Source of the DNA: Affinundibacterium amnicola
Lineage (GTDB): Bacteria; Pseudomonadota; Gammaproteobacteria; Burkholderiales; Burkholderiaceae_D
Assembly: GCF_014284275.1 (NCBI RefSeq)
Contig: NZ_JACOFU010000004.1
Coordinates: 372,001-436,000, forward strand
DNA: 64,000 bases
Reading direction: 5' to 3'
Made by a program: the position numbers and the translations under genes. Of this stretch, positions 46,940 to 55,180 are shown piece by piece; the first letter of the stretch is position 1; every line of letters begins with the position of its first letter. The notes under the pieces were generated by a model. The model saw only the letters and a list, made by a program, of their open reading frames with translations, searched no databases and was not told where the DNA came from.

Positions 46940-47362
46940 ATGTCAACACTTGCCACTGCGATTGAATTTGCCACCCGCGCCCACGCTGGGCGTGTTGGTG
47001 AAGATGGTGATCCCGAGATTTTCCACTCTATGCGAGTGATGTTGCGTTTGCAAGATGAGTTAGAACGCCAAACCGCGATCATCGAAGATGCCGGTAAAAC
47101 ATCGGATGAGTTACGCGCTGCTGGATTTGCGGAAGAAGTTGTTCTAGCCATCGAGACCCTAACCGGACGTACTGGCGAAACTTATGACGCGTATATCCAG
47201 CGCGTAATTCAGCACCCCTTGGCGACGCGCGTCAAACAAGCGGATGTGGCGGAACACGCGTCGGTAGTCAGCAAAATGCCTGTGAACGATGAGCAGATCG
47301 CTCGCATGGGTAATTATCAGCGAGCGCGTGCCACATTAGCTGCGGCGATGCGCTCGTTCTAA
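46940..47362 (+). CDS. RelA/SpoT-HD-like phosphohydrolase lacking the HD residues
   Basis: This 140-residue protein has the layout of small SpoT-type HD hydrolases: AIEFATRAHAGRVGEDGDPEIFHSMRVMLRL at the start, then SDELRAAGFAEEVVLAIETLTGR and later ADVAEH. The usual VLHDVIED is represented only by AIIEDAGKT. Relative to the family a stretch of about 4-5 codons, including the catalytic His-Asp pair, is missing between DELERQ and IIEDAGK. The reading frame is otherwise intact. It may be an inactive variant. Confidence 0.65.
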   Translation: MSTLATAIEFATRAHAGRVGEDGDPEIFHSMRVMLRLQDELERQTAIIEDAGKTSDELRAAGFAEEVVLAIETLTGRTGETYDAYIQRVIQHPLATRVKQADVAEHASVVSKMPVNDEQIARMGNYQRARATLAAAMRSF

Positions 47363-47398
47363 TGTAGTGTATGCCAAGCAAATCTCACTCATTTGGCA

Positions 47399-47704
47399 CT
47401 AGTTCTTACGCCAAGCCGTCACATTCGCTGGCACACCTTCGATAAACATCATCCCTGACCAGATCTTGCTAAAACCAGCAGGAGCTTGGTCGGTACTCAG
47501 ACTGAGCTTGAGCGCGTTGGGTTGGGCTAAATCGAGTTCTTCAAAGTTCATACGATTCACATTCTTTGTAGGCGTAGTGACCATCTCTGCATTGAGAAAT
47601 TCGGCAAAGCGCAATTCAAAATTCGTGATCGCTAATTCGGTTTTTTGCAAAGATAAATTGCCGTCACTTTGGGCTTGTGTCGTAGGCATTTCGATTCCTT
47701 TCAT
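47399..47704 (-). CDS. Hypothetical protein
   Basis: This 101-residue soluble protein is of no family I recognise. It lies 14 bases downstream of the lipoprotein gene's stop on the same strand, so the two are probably co-transcribed. It is mildly acidic, with no signal peptide or cysteine pattern. Confidence 0.5.
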   Translation of the reverse strand: MKGIEMPTTQAQSDGNLSLQKTELAITNFELRFAEFLNAEMVTTPTKNVNRMNFEELDLAQPNALKLSLSTDQAPAGFSKIWSGMMFIEGVPANVTAWRKN

Positions 47705-47718
47705 CGCTATCGATTGAA

Positions 47719-48690
47719 TTATTTCGTGCTGTCGTTTGTGCTCGCAACCGTCACACCTGCGCTACTCAGCGCTGCACGCCACACACTATCTTTGCTCGCG
47801 CCAGACTTACGGAACTCGGTAGATATTGCTGTTTTTGCTTTCGCAAAATCGGTATAACTTGCGGGTGTTCCTGTGACTTTGCTCAACACCGCATTGATCT
47901 TTTGCAGGTTTTCTGGTGTATCAAGCGCTAGCGTTTTTAAGGCATCAGCGAGATTTTTTGTTTCGGCTAATTCTGCTTCCGTTGGTACCGTCAGTTCACG
48001 AATGTCTTGTGCTGCTTGTTTATCTTTGTTGGAAGAATCCACATGGATCGCATCAATTGCACCGATCAAGGTGCCTGCCATTTCATAGGCGTTTAAATCA
48101 TCCAACGCCCTGGTCAGTGGATAATCTTCGATGGTTTTTGATGATCCTTTTAAGATTTCAATCAAGACTTGCTTTCTCTGCGCATTCATCGTTGCAACCA
48201 AGGCAGGAATCGTTTTATCGAAATAAAAATACTTATCGATCGTGGCTTTACCACCGGTGATACCTGCAGCAGCCAAGGCGATATTTGTTTTCGCCCGCAT
48301 AGCACCGGTTGCCGCGCTCGCTAAATTCAAACCAATTAACAAGCCATCGGTGCCAGCATCTAAATGCTGCTTATCGACGCCCAAATCACGGACAAAGCGT
48401 TGGTAGCGAATATTGTACAAAGCCAATCGGCCGTTGATGAAATCATTGCGCTGATTGGCAGTGGGATTCGTGCCATAAGTCGATAACTTGGCTGCCGTTT
48501 GATACATATCTTCTAAAGCTTTGAGATCGTCTTCGTAACTAAACGATGGCGCTGGCGCGCCACCATTTTGCATGGTGCTACAGGCACTGAGCGTCAAAGA
48601 TAAGATCGCTAGCATTCCCCATCTGACCACGGCAGAGCTTGTTCGAGACAGGGCGCCTTCAAGATCGGCGTGGACTTCTTGATTAAACAT
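47719..48690 (-). CDS. Putative lipoprotein of unknown function
   Basis: This 323-residue protein has a hydrophobic segment ending in the lipobox LSAC (Cys37). Translation probably begins at 48690, preceded by AAGGGA; an internal ATG at 48615 would give a shorter signal. The mature part is helical, rich in Ala, Lys and Asp, with no catalytic motif. It may be anchored to the outer membrane. It is followed by a small hypothetical gene in the same orientation. Confidence 0.65.
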   Translation of the reverse strand: MFNQEVHADLEGALSRTSSAVVRWGMLAILSLTLSACSTMQNGGAPAPSFSYEDDLKALEDMYQTAAKLSTYGTNPTANQRNDFINGRLALYNIRYQRFVRDLGVDKQHLDAGTDGLLIGLNLASAATGAMRAKTNIALAAAGITGGKATIDKYFYFDKTIPALVATMNAQRKQVLIEILKGSSKTIEDYPLTRALDDLNAYEMAGTLIGAIDAIHVDSSNKDKQAAQDIRELTVPTEAELAETKNLADALKTLALDTPENLQKINAVLSKVTGTPASYTDFAKAKTAISTEFRKSGASKDSVWRAALSSAGVTVASTNDSTK

Positions 48691-49289
48691 AATGGATTCC
48701 CTTCATAAAAAGAAATAGCTCTCGCCTAGATTTTGGCCACAGATGCTGACCACCTAAGTCGATCACCTAAGCTGACTGCCTAAGTTGGCTACATATACCG
48801 ATTGCACATAAAGAAAACAACAATAACAACAAACCTTGATAAAAACGAGTGTCAATTTAATCAATAAGTGTTTTTTTCTTAGCCCGCGCACTTTTTGATG
48901 TTCGCAAACGACAGATGCATAAGTTGTGCCAGATGCTTGTCATGGAACTAAGCTGGTGTCTGATAGCCTAAGCTACTGGTCGGCAAATGCTCCATAGGGA
49001 AGCGCGGATTTATTCAATACGCACAATGTTCGCTTGCGATAAACATCGGTGTAGGGAATACTTTCGCCTGTTGCCAATATTAAAATTCACGAACACAACG
49101 CGGACACGACGATGAATTAAATTTGTTTGCATTAGAAATAAGCTGGTGATCAGCAAAGAGCACATTGCCAAGTATCAAACGCTCAGGCGGTTCAATCGCA
49201 ACATCATCAATCTGCCATGACAAAAGATAAAACGGCGCAATTGATGCAACCCTATACAAGTTACTCCCCCTTTTTTTAAGGATAGATGA
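48691..49289. other. Long gap before the M16 peptidase gene
   Basis: About 600 bp with no gene that I can support in either direction. The middle is AT-rich (48810-48880). The promoters for the lipoprotein gene (minus) and the peptidase gene (plus) must lie here; neither is obvious. Confidence 0.4.
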
Positions 49290-52172
49290 ATGAAACCTTT
49301 AAGCCTCTCATTACTGATCGCAGCAAGTTTAGGCACGACGATCACGCTACCAACATTGGCGCAAAATTCAACAGAAAGCGCAGCACAAAAATCCGCCACA
49401 AAAAATACCAGCAAGAAGACAAAAGCCAGCTTGAAAGTGGATTATCAGAAATTCACTTTAGCCAATGGTTTGGACGTGATCTTGCATGTGGATCGTTCTG
49501 ATCCGGTAGTAGCGGTTAACCTTACCGCCCATGTTGGTTCGGCACGCGAAAAAGCCGGGCGTACTGGCTTTGCTCATTTGTTTGAACACTTACTGTTTTT
49601 AGAATCAGAAAATCTGGGTAAAGGCGGCTTGGATAAAATGTCCGCGCGCATCGGTGGCTCAGGCGCTAATGGCTCAACCTCACGCGACCGCACTAATTAT
49701 TTGCAAACCGTACCAAAAGACGCTTTAGAAAAAATGATCTGGGCAGAAGCCGATAAGTTAGGCTGGTTTATCAATACCGTGACTGATCAAGTGCTAGCGA
49801 AAGAAAAGCAAGTCGTTAAAAATGAGAAACGCCAAAGCGTTGATAACAACCCGTATGGCCACACTTCCTACGTGATCGATAAAGCGCTCTACCCTGCCGA
49901 TCATCCGTACAACTGGCAAGTCATCGGTTCACTCGAAGATTTACAAAATGCGACAGTTGATGATGTGAAAGAATTCTTCCGTCGCTGGTATGTGCCAAAC
50001 AATGTGACCCTAGTGATCGCCGGTGATTTTGATCCGGCACAAGCAAAGAAATGGGTAGAGAAATATTTTGCTGAAATCCAAGTTGGCGAAGAAGTCAAAG
50101 CACTGCCTAAACGTGCGGGCGTCGTGAAAGAAACCGTCAAGCTCTATCACGAAGATAATTTCGCACGTGTCCCCGCCTTAACCATGGTATGGCCAGCGGT
50201 AGAACAATTGCATGCAGATTCCTATGCATTAGATGTGCTCAGCGAATATCTGTCACGCGGTAAAAAAGCACCGTTTTATCAAGTTCTAGTTGAAGATAAA
50301 AAGCTTACTGCCAACGTCAGCATAGCCAATCGCACTTCCGAATTAGCTGGGCAATTTATGCTCAGCGTGCGTGCGTTTGATGGCAAATCCTTGGATGAAG
50401 TTGCCAGTGCGGCCAATCAAGCTTTCGCTAAATTCGAAAAAGAAGGTATCTCAGAGAAAGATTTAAACCGCATCAAAGCCGGACAAGAAACGCAGTTCTA
50501 TAATTCGCTTTCCAGCGTACTCGGCAAATCCGCGCAATTGGCTGAATACAATTATTTGACCGGTAATCCAGGTTTCGTTGAACAAGACATCAAAAACATT
50601 TTGGCAGTCACACCAGCCGATGTCATGCGTGTGTATGACAAATACATCAAGGGTAAAAACTATGTTGCCACTAGCTTTGTACCAAAAGGCAAAGTCAATC
50701 TAGCTTTGAGTGGATCGGGCAAAGCCGAAGTCGCTGAAGAAAAAATTGTGCAAGGTGCAGAAGCAGCTGTTGATCCCAACATCAACGCGACTTACACCAA
50801 GACTCCATCCAAAATCAAACGCGATCAAGAACCAGCCTACGGTGCAGCTGCCGAGGTGAAAACACCTAAAGTGTGGGAAGGCAAACTGAATAATGGTCTG
50901 CGCGTATATGGCATACAAAACGATGAAGTACCGCTAGTGCAATTTGAAATCGTCATGGATGGTGGTTTGCAATTAGAAGACATCAACAAAGTTGGCGTTG
51001 CTAATCTGATGGCACGCATGATGACGCAAGGTACTGCAAAAAAAACGCCACAAGAGTTGGAAGAAGCGATTAAACAGCTTGGTGCAAGCATCAGCGTCGG
51101 TGCAAACACCGAAGATATTCGCATAGGCTTTACTACTTTAGCGCGTAACTACACTGCAACTGTAGCCTTAGTCGAAGAAATCTTACTGCATCCCCGTTGG
51201 GATGAAAAAGAATTTGCATTAGTAAAGCAAGCTGTACTGAGCCAAATTCGCCAACAAGAAGCCAACCCGAATGCCATCGCTAACAACAATTACAACAAGC
51301 TTATCTACGGCAATGACAATATTCGATCACGCAATATTTTGGGATCAGAAGAGACTGTCAAGTCAATCACGATTGATGATTTAAAAGCTTATTACCAAAA
51401 GAACTTGTCGCCATCTGTAACGCGCATGCATATTGTGGGTGCTTTACCCAAAGCAGCAATCGAAAAATCATTGACGCCATTGGCAAAAAATTGGCAAGCG
51501 AAGAAAGTCGAATTGCCAGCTACGAATATCGCTGGTACAGACGCCAAGCAAACGCAAGGCAAAGTGTTCTTTGTCGATATCCCAGATGCCAAACAATCCG
51601 TTTTGCAAATCGGCTATCCAGCACTAGCGGCAACTGACAAAGACTATTACCCAGCCAATGTCATGAACTACATCTTAGGTGGCGGCGGCTTTGCATCGCG
51701 CCTCACCCAAGAACTGCGCGAAGGCAAAGGCTACACCTACGGCATACGCTCAGGCTTTAGCGGCACCAAGAGCGCGGGCGATTTCAGTATCAGTAGCGGC
51801 GTGCGTACCAACGTGACGCTAGAATCAACACAATTGATCAAACAAATCCTGCAAGACTACGCAGTGAGCTACTCAGATGCGGATTTAGAAACCACCAAGA
51901 GCTTCCTCATCAAGAGCAACGCGCGTGCATTCGAAACAGCAGGAGCCAAGCTCGGCCTGTTAGACAACATCAGCAAATATGGTTGGACACCAAACTATGT
52001 GAAAGAGCGCGAACAGATCGTCAAGACCATGACGGTAGAGCAAATCAAAGCACTGTCACAAAAATACCTCGATCCAAACAAGATGATCTGGTTGGTCGTC
52101 GGCGATGCGAAAACCCAATTGCCACGCATGAAGGAATTGGGATTTGGTGAGCCTGTGTTGTTGAGTAAATAG
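49290..52172 (+). CDS. M16-family zinc metallopeptidase (fused two-domain)
   Basis: This 960-residue protein has an N-terminal signal peptide (about 1-25, ending TLAQN) and two M16 halves. The first half carries the inverted zinc motif in GFAHLFEHLLF (HxxEH), with a downstream glutamate in VVKNEKRQS. The second half (about 520-950) lacks the motif and probably closes the clamshell. This pitrilysin/PqqL-like layout is common in proteobacteria. It probably degrades periplasmic peptides. Two hairpins follow the gene. Confidence 0.9.
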   Translation: MKPLSLSLLIAASLGTTITLPTLAQNSTESAAQKSATKNTSKKTKASLKVDYQKFTLANGLDVILHVDRSDPVVAVNLTAHVGSAREKAGRTGFAHLFEHLLFLESENLGKGGLDKMSARIGGSGANGSTSRDRTNYLQTVPKDALEKMIWAEADKLGWFINTVTDQVLAKEKQVVKNEKRQSVDNNPYGHTSYVIDKALYPADHPYNWQVIGSLEDLQNATVDDVKEFFRRWYVPNNVTLVIAGDFDPAQAKKWVEKYFAEIQVGEEVKALPKRAGVVKETVKLYHEDNFARVPALTMVWPAVEQLHADSYALDVLSEYLSRGKKAPFYQVLVEDKKLTANVSIANRTSELAGQFMLSVRAFDGKSLDEVASAANQAFAKFEKEGISEKDLNRIKAGQETQFYNSLSSVLGKSAQLAEYNYLTGNPGFVEQDIKNILAVTPADVMRVYDKYIKGKNYVATSFVPKGKVNLALSGSGKAEVAEEKIVQGAEAAVDPNINATYTKTPSKIKRDQEPAYGAAAEVKTPKVWEGKLNNGLRVYGIQNDEVPLVQFEIVMDGGLQLEDINKVGVANLMARMMTQGTAKKTPQELEEAIKQLGASISVGANTEDIRIGFTTLARNYTATVALVEEILLHPRWDEKEFALVKQAVLSQIRQQEANPNAIANNNYNKLIYGNDNIRSRNILGSEETVKSITIDDLKAYYQKNLSPSVTRMHIVGALPKAAIEKSLTPLAKNWQAKKVELPATNIAGTDAKQTQGKVFFVDIPDAKQSVLQIGYPALAATDKDYYPANVMNYILGGGGFASRLTQELREGKGYTYGIRSGFSGTKSAGDFSISSGVRTNVTLESTQLIKQILQDYAVSYSDADLETTKSFLIKSNARAFETAGAKLGLLDNISKYGWTPNYVKEREQIVKTMTVEQIKALSQKYLDPNKMIWLVVGDAKTQLPRMKELGFGEPVLLSK

Positions 52173-52181
52173 AGTTGGCTT

Positions 52182-52208
52182 CTTGGGCACGGCGAGCACG
52201 TGCCCAAG
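52182..52208. terminator. Hairpin 1 after the M16 peptidase gene
   Basis: A perfect 10-bp stem (CTTGGGCACG / CGTGCCCAAG) has a seven-base loop and is located ten bases past the stop. Confidence 0.6.
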
Positions 52209-52240
52209 GATTTGCTGCGGTGATTAAAACTAAACAAAAC

Positions 52241-52282
52241 GAATGCGAGTCGTGATTTTCAAAAAAATCACGACTCGCATTC
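52241..52282. terminator. Hairpin 2, long stem between convergent genes
   Basis: A 19-bp stem (52241-52259 with 52264-52282, beginning GAATGCGAGTCGTGA) closes a four-base loop. It is a likely bidirectional terminator for the peptidase and DUF998 genes. Confidence 0.75.
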
Positions 52283-52356
52283 TTGGATGAATTTTGTAGG
52301 TTGGTGCTGAGCTTGCGAAGCCCAACTTCTTCACGGCTTCATCCTCGAACGTCAAG

Positions 52357-53004
52357 CTACATTGCGCCCCCGACCTGCCAAGCTGCTAAAGCCAGGCTGC
52401 CGAATAGGCAAAGCTCTGCTATGCGCTGAATCAGGCCACGAATAGGATGTGGAAAGGACAATGCGATAGCAACACCAATCACAATGTACCCCGCAGTTTC
52501 AAAAGGTTCACCCAAGCTCTCGGCCAGCGTCATCATTGCGAAGGCGCCACCAATGTATTCAACAGCACCAGCAAAAAAATGCAGCGTATGGCTGACCGAA
52601 CCATATAAAGGTGCACCTGCGTCACAAGGGAACACAGCAGCGCCAATGTAGCCAATTGCGATACAGAGCGCGAGCCTTGCAGCGGCTGGCGAGGCGGTGT
52701 TAATAAGGTAGGCAACGATCAGGAGAGAAATGCCTATGGGCAGGAAAAGACCGAAGGCAACAAAGCGCTGATTGTGCGCTCCACTCTCACCGATCTCGCT
52801 GATCGTGTGTTTGATGTGACTGTAACCAGACTTTTTGGGCGCCAGCACGATAAGACTGACGAAAAGGTAGATAGCAGCGATCACTGTTACTAATGTTGGC
52901 ATCATGGCTTTCTCCGCAATTGAAAGCGATTTAATTTTCAAAATGCAAAGATACTCGAACACTAAAAGAATGACAATTTGTTTCAACTCTTTTAAAACCC
53001 GCAT
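52357..53004 (-). CDS. DUF998-family membrane protein
   Basis: This 215-residue protein has about six membrane segments. Features of DUF998 are visible: HTISEIGESGAHN after the first loop and FPCDAG followed by GSVSHTLHFFAG in the middle. The first 35 residues look like an N-terminal extension before MMPTLVTVIA, so the true start may be nearer 52904. The function is unknown. It is divergent from the operator array upstream of the 128-residue membrane protein gene. Confidence 0.7.
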   Translation of the reverse strand: MRVLKELKQIVILLVFEYLCILKIKSLSIAEKAMMPTLVTVIAAIYLFVSLIVLAPKKSGYSHIKHTISEIGESGAHNQRFVAFGLFLPIGISLLIVAYLINTASPAAARLALCIAIGYIGAAVFPCDAGAPLYGSVSHTLHFFAGAVEYIGGAFAMMTLAESLGEPFETAGYIVIGVAIALSFPHPIRGLIQRIAELCLFGSLALAAWQVGGAM

Positions 53005-53102
53005 GACAGCTACTTGATTTTGCTGCTGTTCAATGACATCAGACTAAACCGAGTTGGGAAGAAACGCAGTTAATTCACAAACAAAAAAACTTCAAAAAAA
53101 TT

Positions 53103-53161
53103 ATGTAAAGGACGCTTGACAAAGATTTTTTTTGGTTTACTATGTCAAACATGCTTTACAC
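53103..53161 (+). promoter_or_regulatory. Strong promoter overlapped by two TGTCAA-N7-TTTACA operators
   Basis: TTGACA (53116-53121), a 16-bp spacer and TACTAT (53138-53143) form a good promoter. An inverted 19-bp operator (53103-53121) covers the -35, and a direct copy (53143-53161) covers the -10 end and start site. Two further copies lie downstream. Binding of a repressor to these would block transcription. Confidence 0.6.
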
Positions 53162-53273
53162 ATTAAGCGAGTCGCAAGTGATTCGAGATGTCAGAAGCAA
53201 GCAATACTGAAGTAAAAGTAAACCAGCAGCTAACACCGGAATTTCCGCATGCTGCTTATTTTTTAAGTTTGTG

Positions 53274-53292
53274 TGTCAAGCGTGCTTTACAT
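53274..53292 (+). repeat. Third copy of the TGTCAA-N7-TTTACA operator
   Basis: The 19-bp unit TGTCAAGCGTGCTTTACAT fits the consensus TGTCAArCrTGCTTTACAT of the copies at 53103 and 53143. Confidence 0.6.
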
Positions 53293-53371
53293 GCAACGAG
53301 TATTAGAAAATCTGTCGTCATTAGCAGTAGCAAGGCATCTCAGGATTCCCTGCTTTTTTTATCGCCTCATG

Positions 53372-53390
53372 TGTCAACTTTACTTTACAT
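53372..53390 (+). repeat. Fourth copy of the TGTCAA-N7-TTTACA operator
   Basis: TGTCAACTTTACTTTACAT keeps both conserved ends; the middle is degenerate. It lies ~40 bp before the start codon of the following gene. Confidence 0.55.
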
Positions 53391-53432
53391 AAGCAGCAAA
53401 AATTTTATTCCAAACCATTTTAGGAGAACATC

Positions 53433-53819
53433 ATGAACAAGCTCAGCATCAATACACAATCCCGCAATGAACTCAATGCCTCGATTATTTTGGCGGCGAT
53501 CACTTGGTCTTTGACGATGATTTTTGCCGATGAAATTATTGCTGCCAATGGTCACGATGTATTCAACTTATTTCCTTTGCTGCCAGTCGTGATTTTTAGT
53601 TCTGCGGTGTTTCGTCATCTAAAACGTGTTGGCAGCAGCGCAGCGCCAGAAGTGGCGCAAAACATGGCGGTCGCTGGTTTGATCGCTAGCGCTTTTGCTG
53701 CCATTTACAGCCACGCCGATGGTGCCGGATTTGCCCAATTGAGCGCGATGGCAATTTACACCTGCTTTGCAGTGAGTTTGGCGACGATTTCCTTCATACG
53801 CAATTGCATCAAACGCTAA
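53433..53819 (+). CDS. Small membrane protein of unknown family
   Basis: This 128-residue protein has four predicted membrane segments (about 17-32, 43-62, 73-93, 103-122). The N-terminus (MNKLSINTQSRNELNAS) faces the cytoplasm. I do not recognise a family. ATG 53433 follows TAGGAG. The whole upstream 300 bp carries four copies of a 19-bp operator, so expression is tightly controlled. A lipase-like gene follows after 63 bases. Confidence 0.65.
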   Translation: MNKLSINTQSRNELNASIILAAITWSLTMIFADEIIAANGHDVFNLFPLLPVVIFSSAVFRHLKRVGSSAAPEVAQNMAVAGLIASAFAAIYSHADGAGFAQLSAMAIYTCFAVSLATISFIRNCIKR

Positions 53820-53882
53820 TTTTTGCCCCCCAACGACAAGCCCAATTCATTATTCGACAATCATTCAAACAGAGAGATCATC

Positions 53883-54845
53883 ATGAACTTCACTAAAGTT
53901 ATTCAATTGAGTTTTTCCACCATCGTTTTTTTTGCCTGCGCTACAGTGACGACTTATCAAATGGCATTCGCAGCGCCGGTCACATCAGCTGCTACGAATG
54001 CCGCTGTCGCAAAGGCTGAACAATTTCAAGTCGGCAGCATGCATGTAGAAAAATATGCCAACGCGACTGCCAAAGGTGCACCTGTCATCTTGATCCCTGG
54101 CTTATCTAGCGGCGGCTATGTATGGGATGACACTGTGAAGCATCTGCAAAAAAATCACGAATTGTATGTGATTACCTTAGCCGGATTTAATGGCAAACCC
54201 GCCATCGCTGGTCCTAAATTAGCGAAGGCAAAAGACTCACTATTAGAGTTAATTCAAACCCAAAAAATCCATAAGCCTGTCTTGGTTGGACATAGCATGG
54301 GGTCGGCTTTATCGATCTGGTTTGCACAGACGCATTCGAATTTAATCAGTGGTGTGTTTGGGGTTGATGGCTTGCCCGTATTTCCGCGTTCTGAAAATAT
54401 GAGTCTGGAACAACGCAGCACCATGGCAAGTAATTTGCAGGCACAAATGGGTAGCGCGGATCAAAAGAGTTATGCCGCACAACAAGTGCAATACATGCGC
54501 ACCATGGGCGTCGTTGATTTGCAATTGGCCGACAAAATCGGTGCTTTGAGTGCGCAGAGTGATCCGGTTGCTACTGCCGAATACATGGCCGATTTATTCC
54601 GACTCGATCTGCGTAAAGATTTACCAGCGATCAGTGTTCCCCTCGCCTTGGTTTCGCCTTACTACGCACCGGACTTTGTCGCGATGAATATCTCGGCAGA
54701 AGCGAAACATGCTTACTACGAAAGCTTAATGAAAGGCACACCAAAATTACGCATGGTACCGATTGCTGGCGCGCGTCACTTCCCTATGTATGATCAGCCG
54801 CAAATGTTTCAGGAGAAGTTGGCTGAGTTTATTAATTCCCTATGA
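53883..54845 (+). CDS. Secreted alpha/beta hydrolase
   Basis: This 320-residue alpha/beta hydrolase has a signal peptide (about 1-30, MNFTKVIQLSF...AFA). The oxyanion region is VILIPGLSSGGYVWDD, the nucleophile elbow is VGHSMGSALS with the catalytic Ser, and the C-terminal GARHFPMYDQP holds the catalytic His. The substrate is not predictable. ATG 53883 is chosen; an in-frame ATG 60 bases upstream lacks signal-peptide sense. It probably shares the promoter of the small membrane protein. Confidence 0.88.
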   Translation: MNFTKVIQLSFSTIVFFACATVTTYQMAFAAPVTSAATNAAVAKAEQFQVGSMHVEKYANATAKGAPVILIPGLSSGGYVWDDTVKHLQKNHELYVITLAGFNGKPAIAGPKLAKAKDSLLELIQTQKIHKPVLVGHSMGSALSIWFAQTHSNLISGVFGVDGLPVFPRSENMSLEQRSTMASNLQAQMGSADQKSYAAQQVQYMRTMGVVDLQLADKIGALSAQSDPVATAEYMADLFRLDLRKDLPAISVPLALVSPYYAPDFVAMNISAEAKHAYYESLMKGTPKLRMVPIAGARHFPMYDQPQMFQEKLAEFINSL

Positions 54846-54896
54846 GTTTTTAATGCGTCAACAGCGCATGAGTTTGATTACTTAATTAGTTGAATG

Positions 54897-54930
54897 AATG
54901 TGGCTTGGGTTTGCCTGAGCCACATTGGCT
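54897..54930 (+). terminator. Hairpin after the hydrolase gene
   Basis: AATGTGGCT (54897-54905) pairs with AGCCACATT (54918-54926), followed by GGCTTTT. The remaining gap to 55180 is AT-rich with no gene. Confidence 0.65.
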
Positions 54931-55180
54931 TTTACAATCTCTGAAACATCATAAAGATGCTTAAGAGATTTGCTTTTATTTGAGGAATGCTGGGTTACAA
55001 AAAATGTAATTTACGGATCGTAGGCATTTTGAGGAACGCCACACTTGATTACATTCCGCTTTATAAGTCTTTGATGATAAGATATGTAAATGTTTTTACA
55101 CTATCTTACTGCGATAGATTAGCATGGCGCTTTTTTAGACAATTCCCTACATTCCCCTATTTATGATTTTACAAATTCCT

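Noticed and set aside
53188-53436. 82-codon frame upstream of the small membrane protein
   Set aside because: It lies across two of the four operator copies, has no family resemblance, and overlaps the start of the convincing 128-residue gene.
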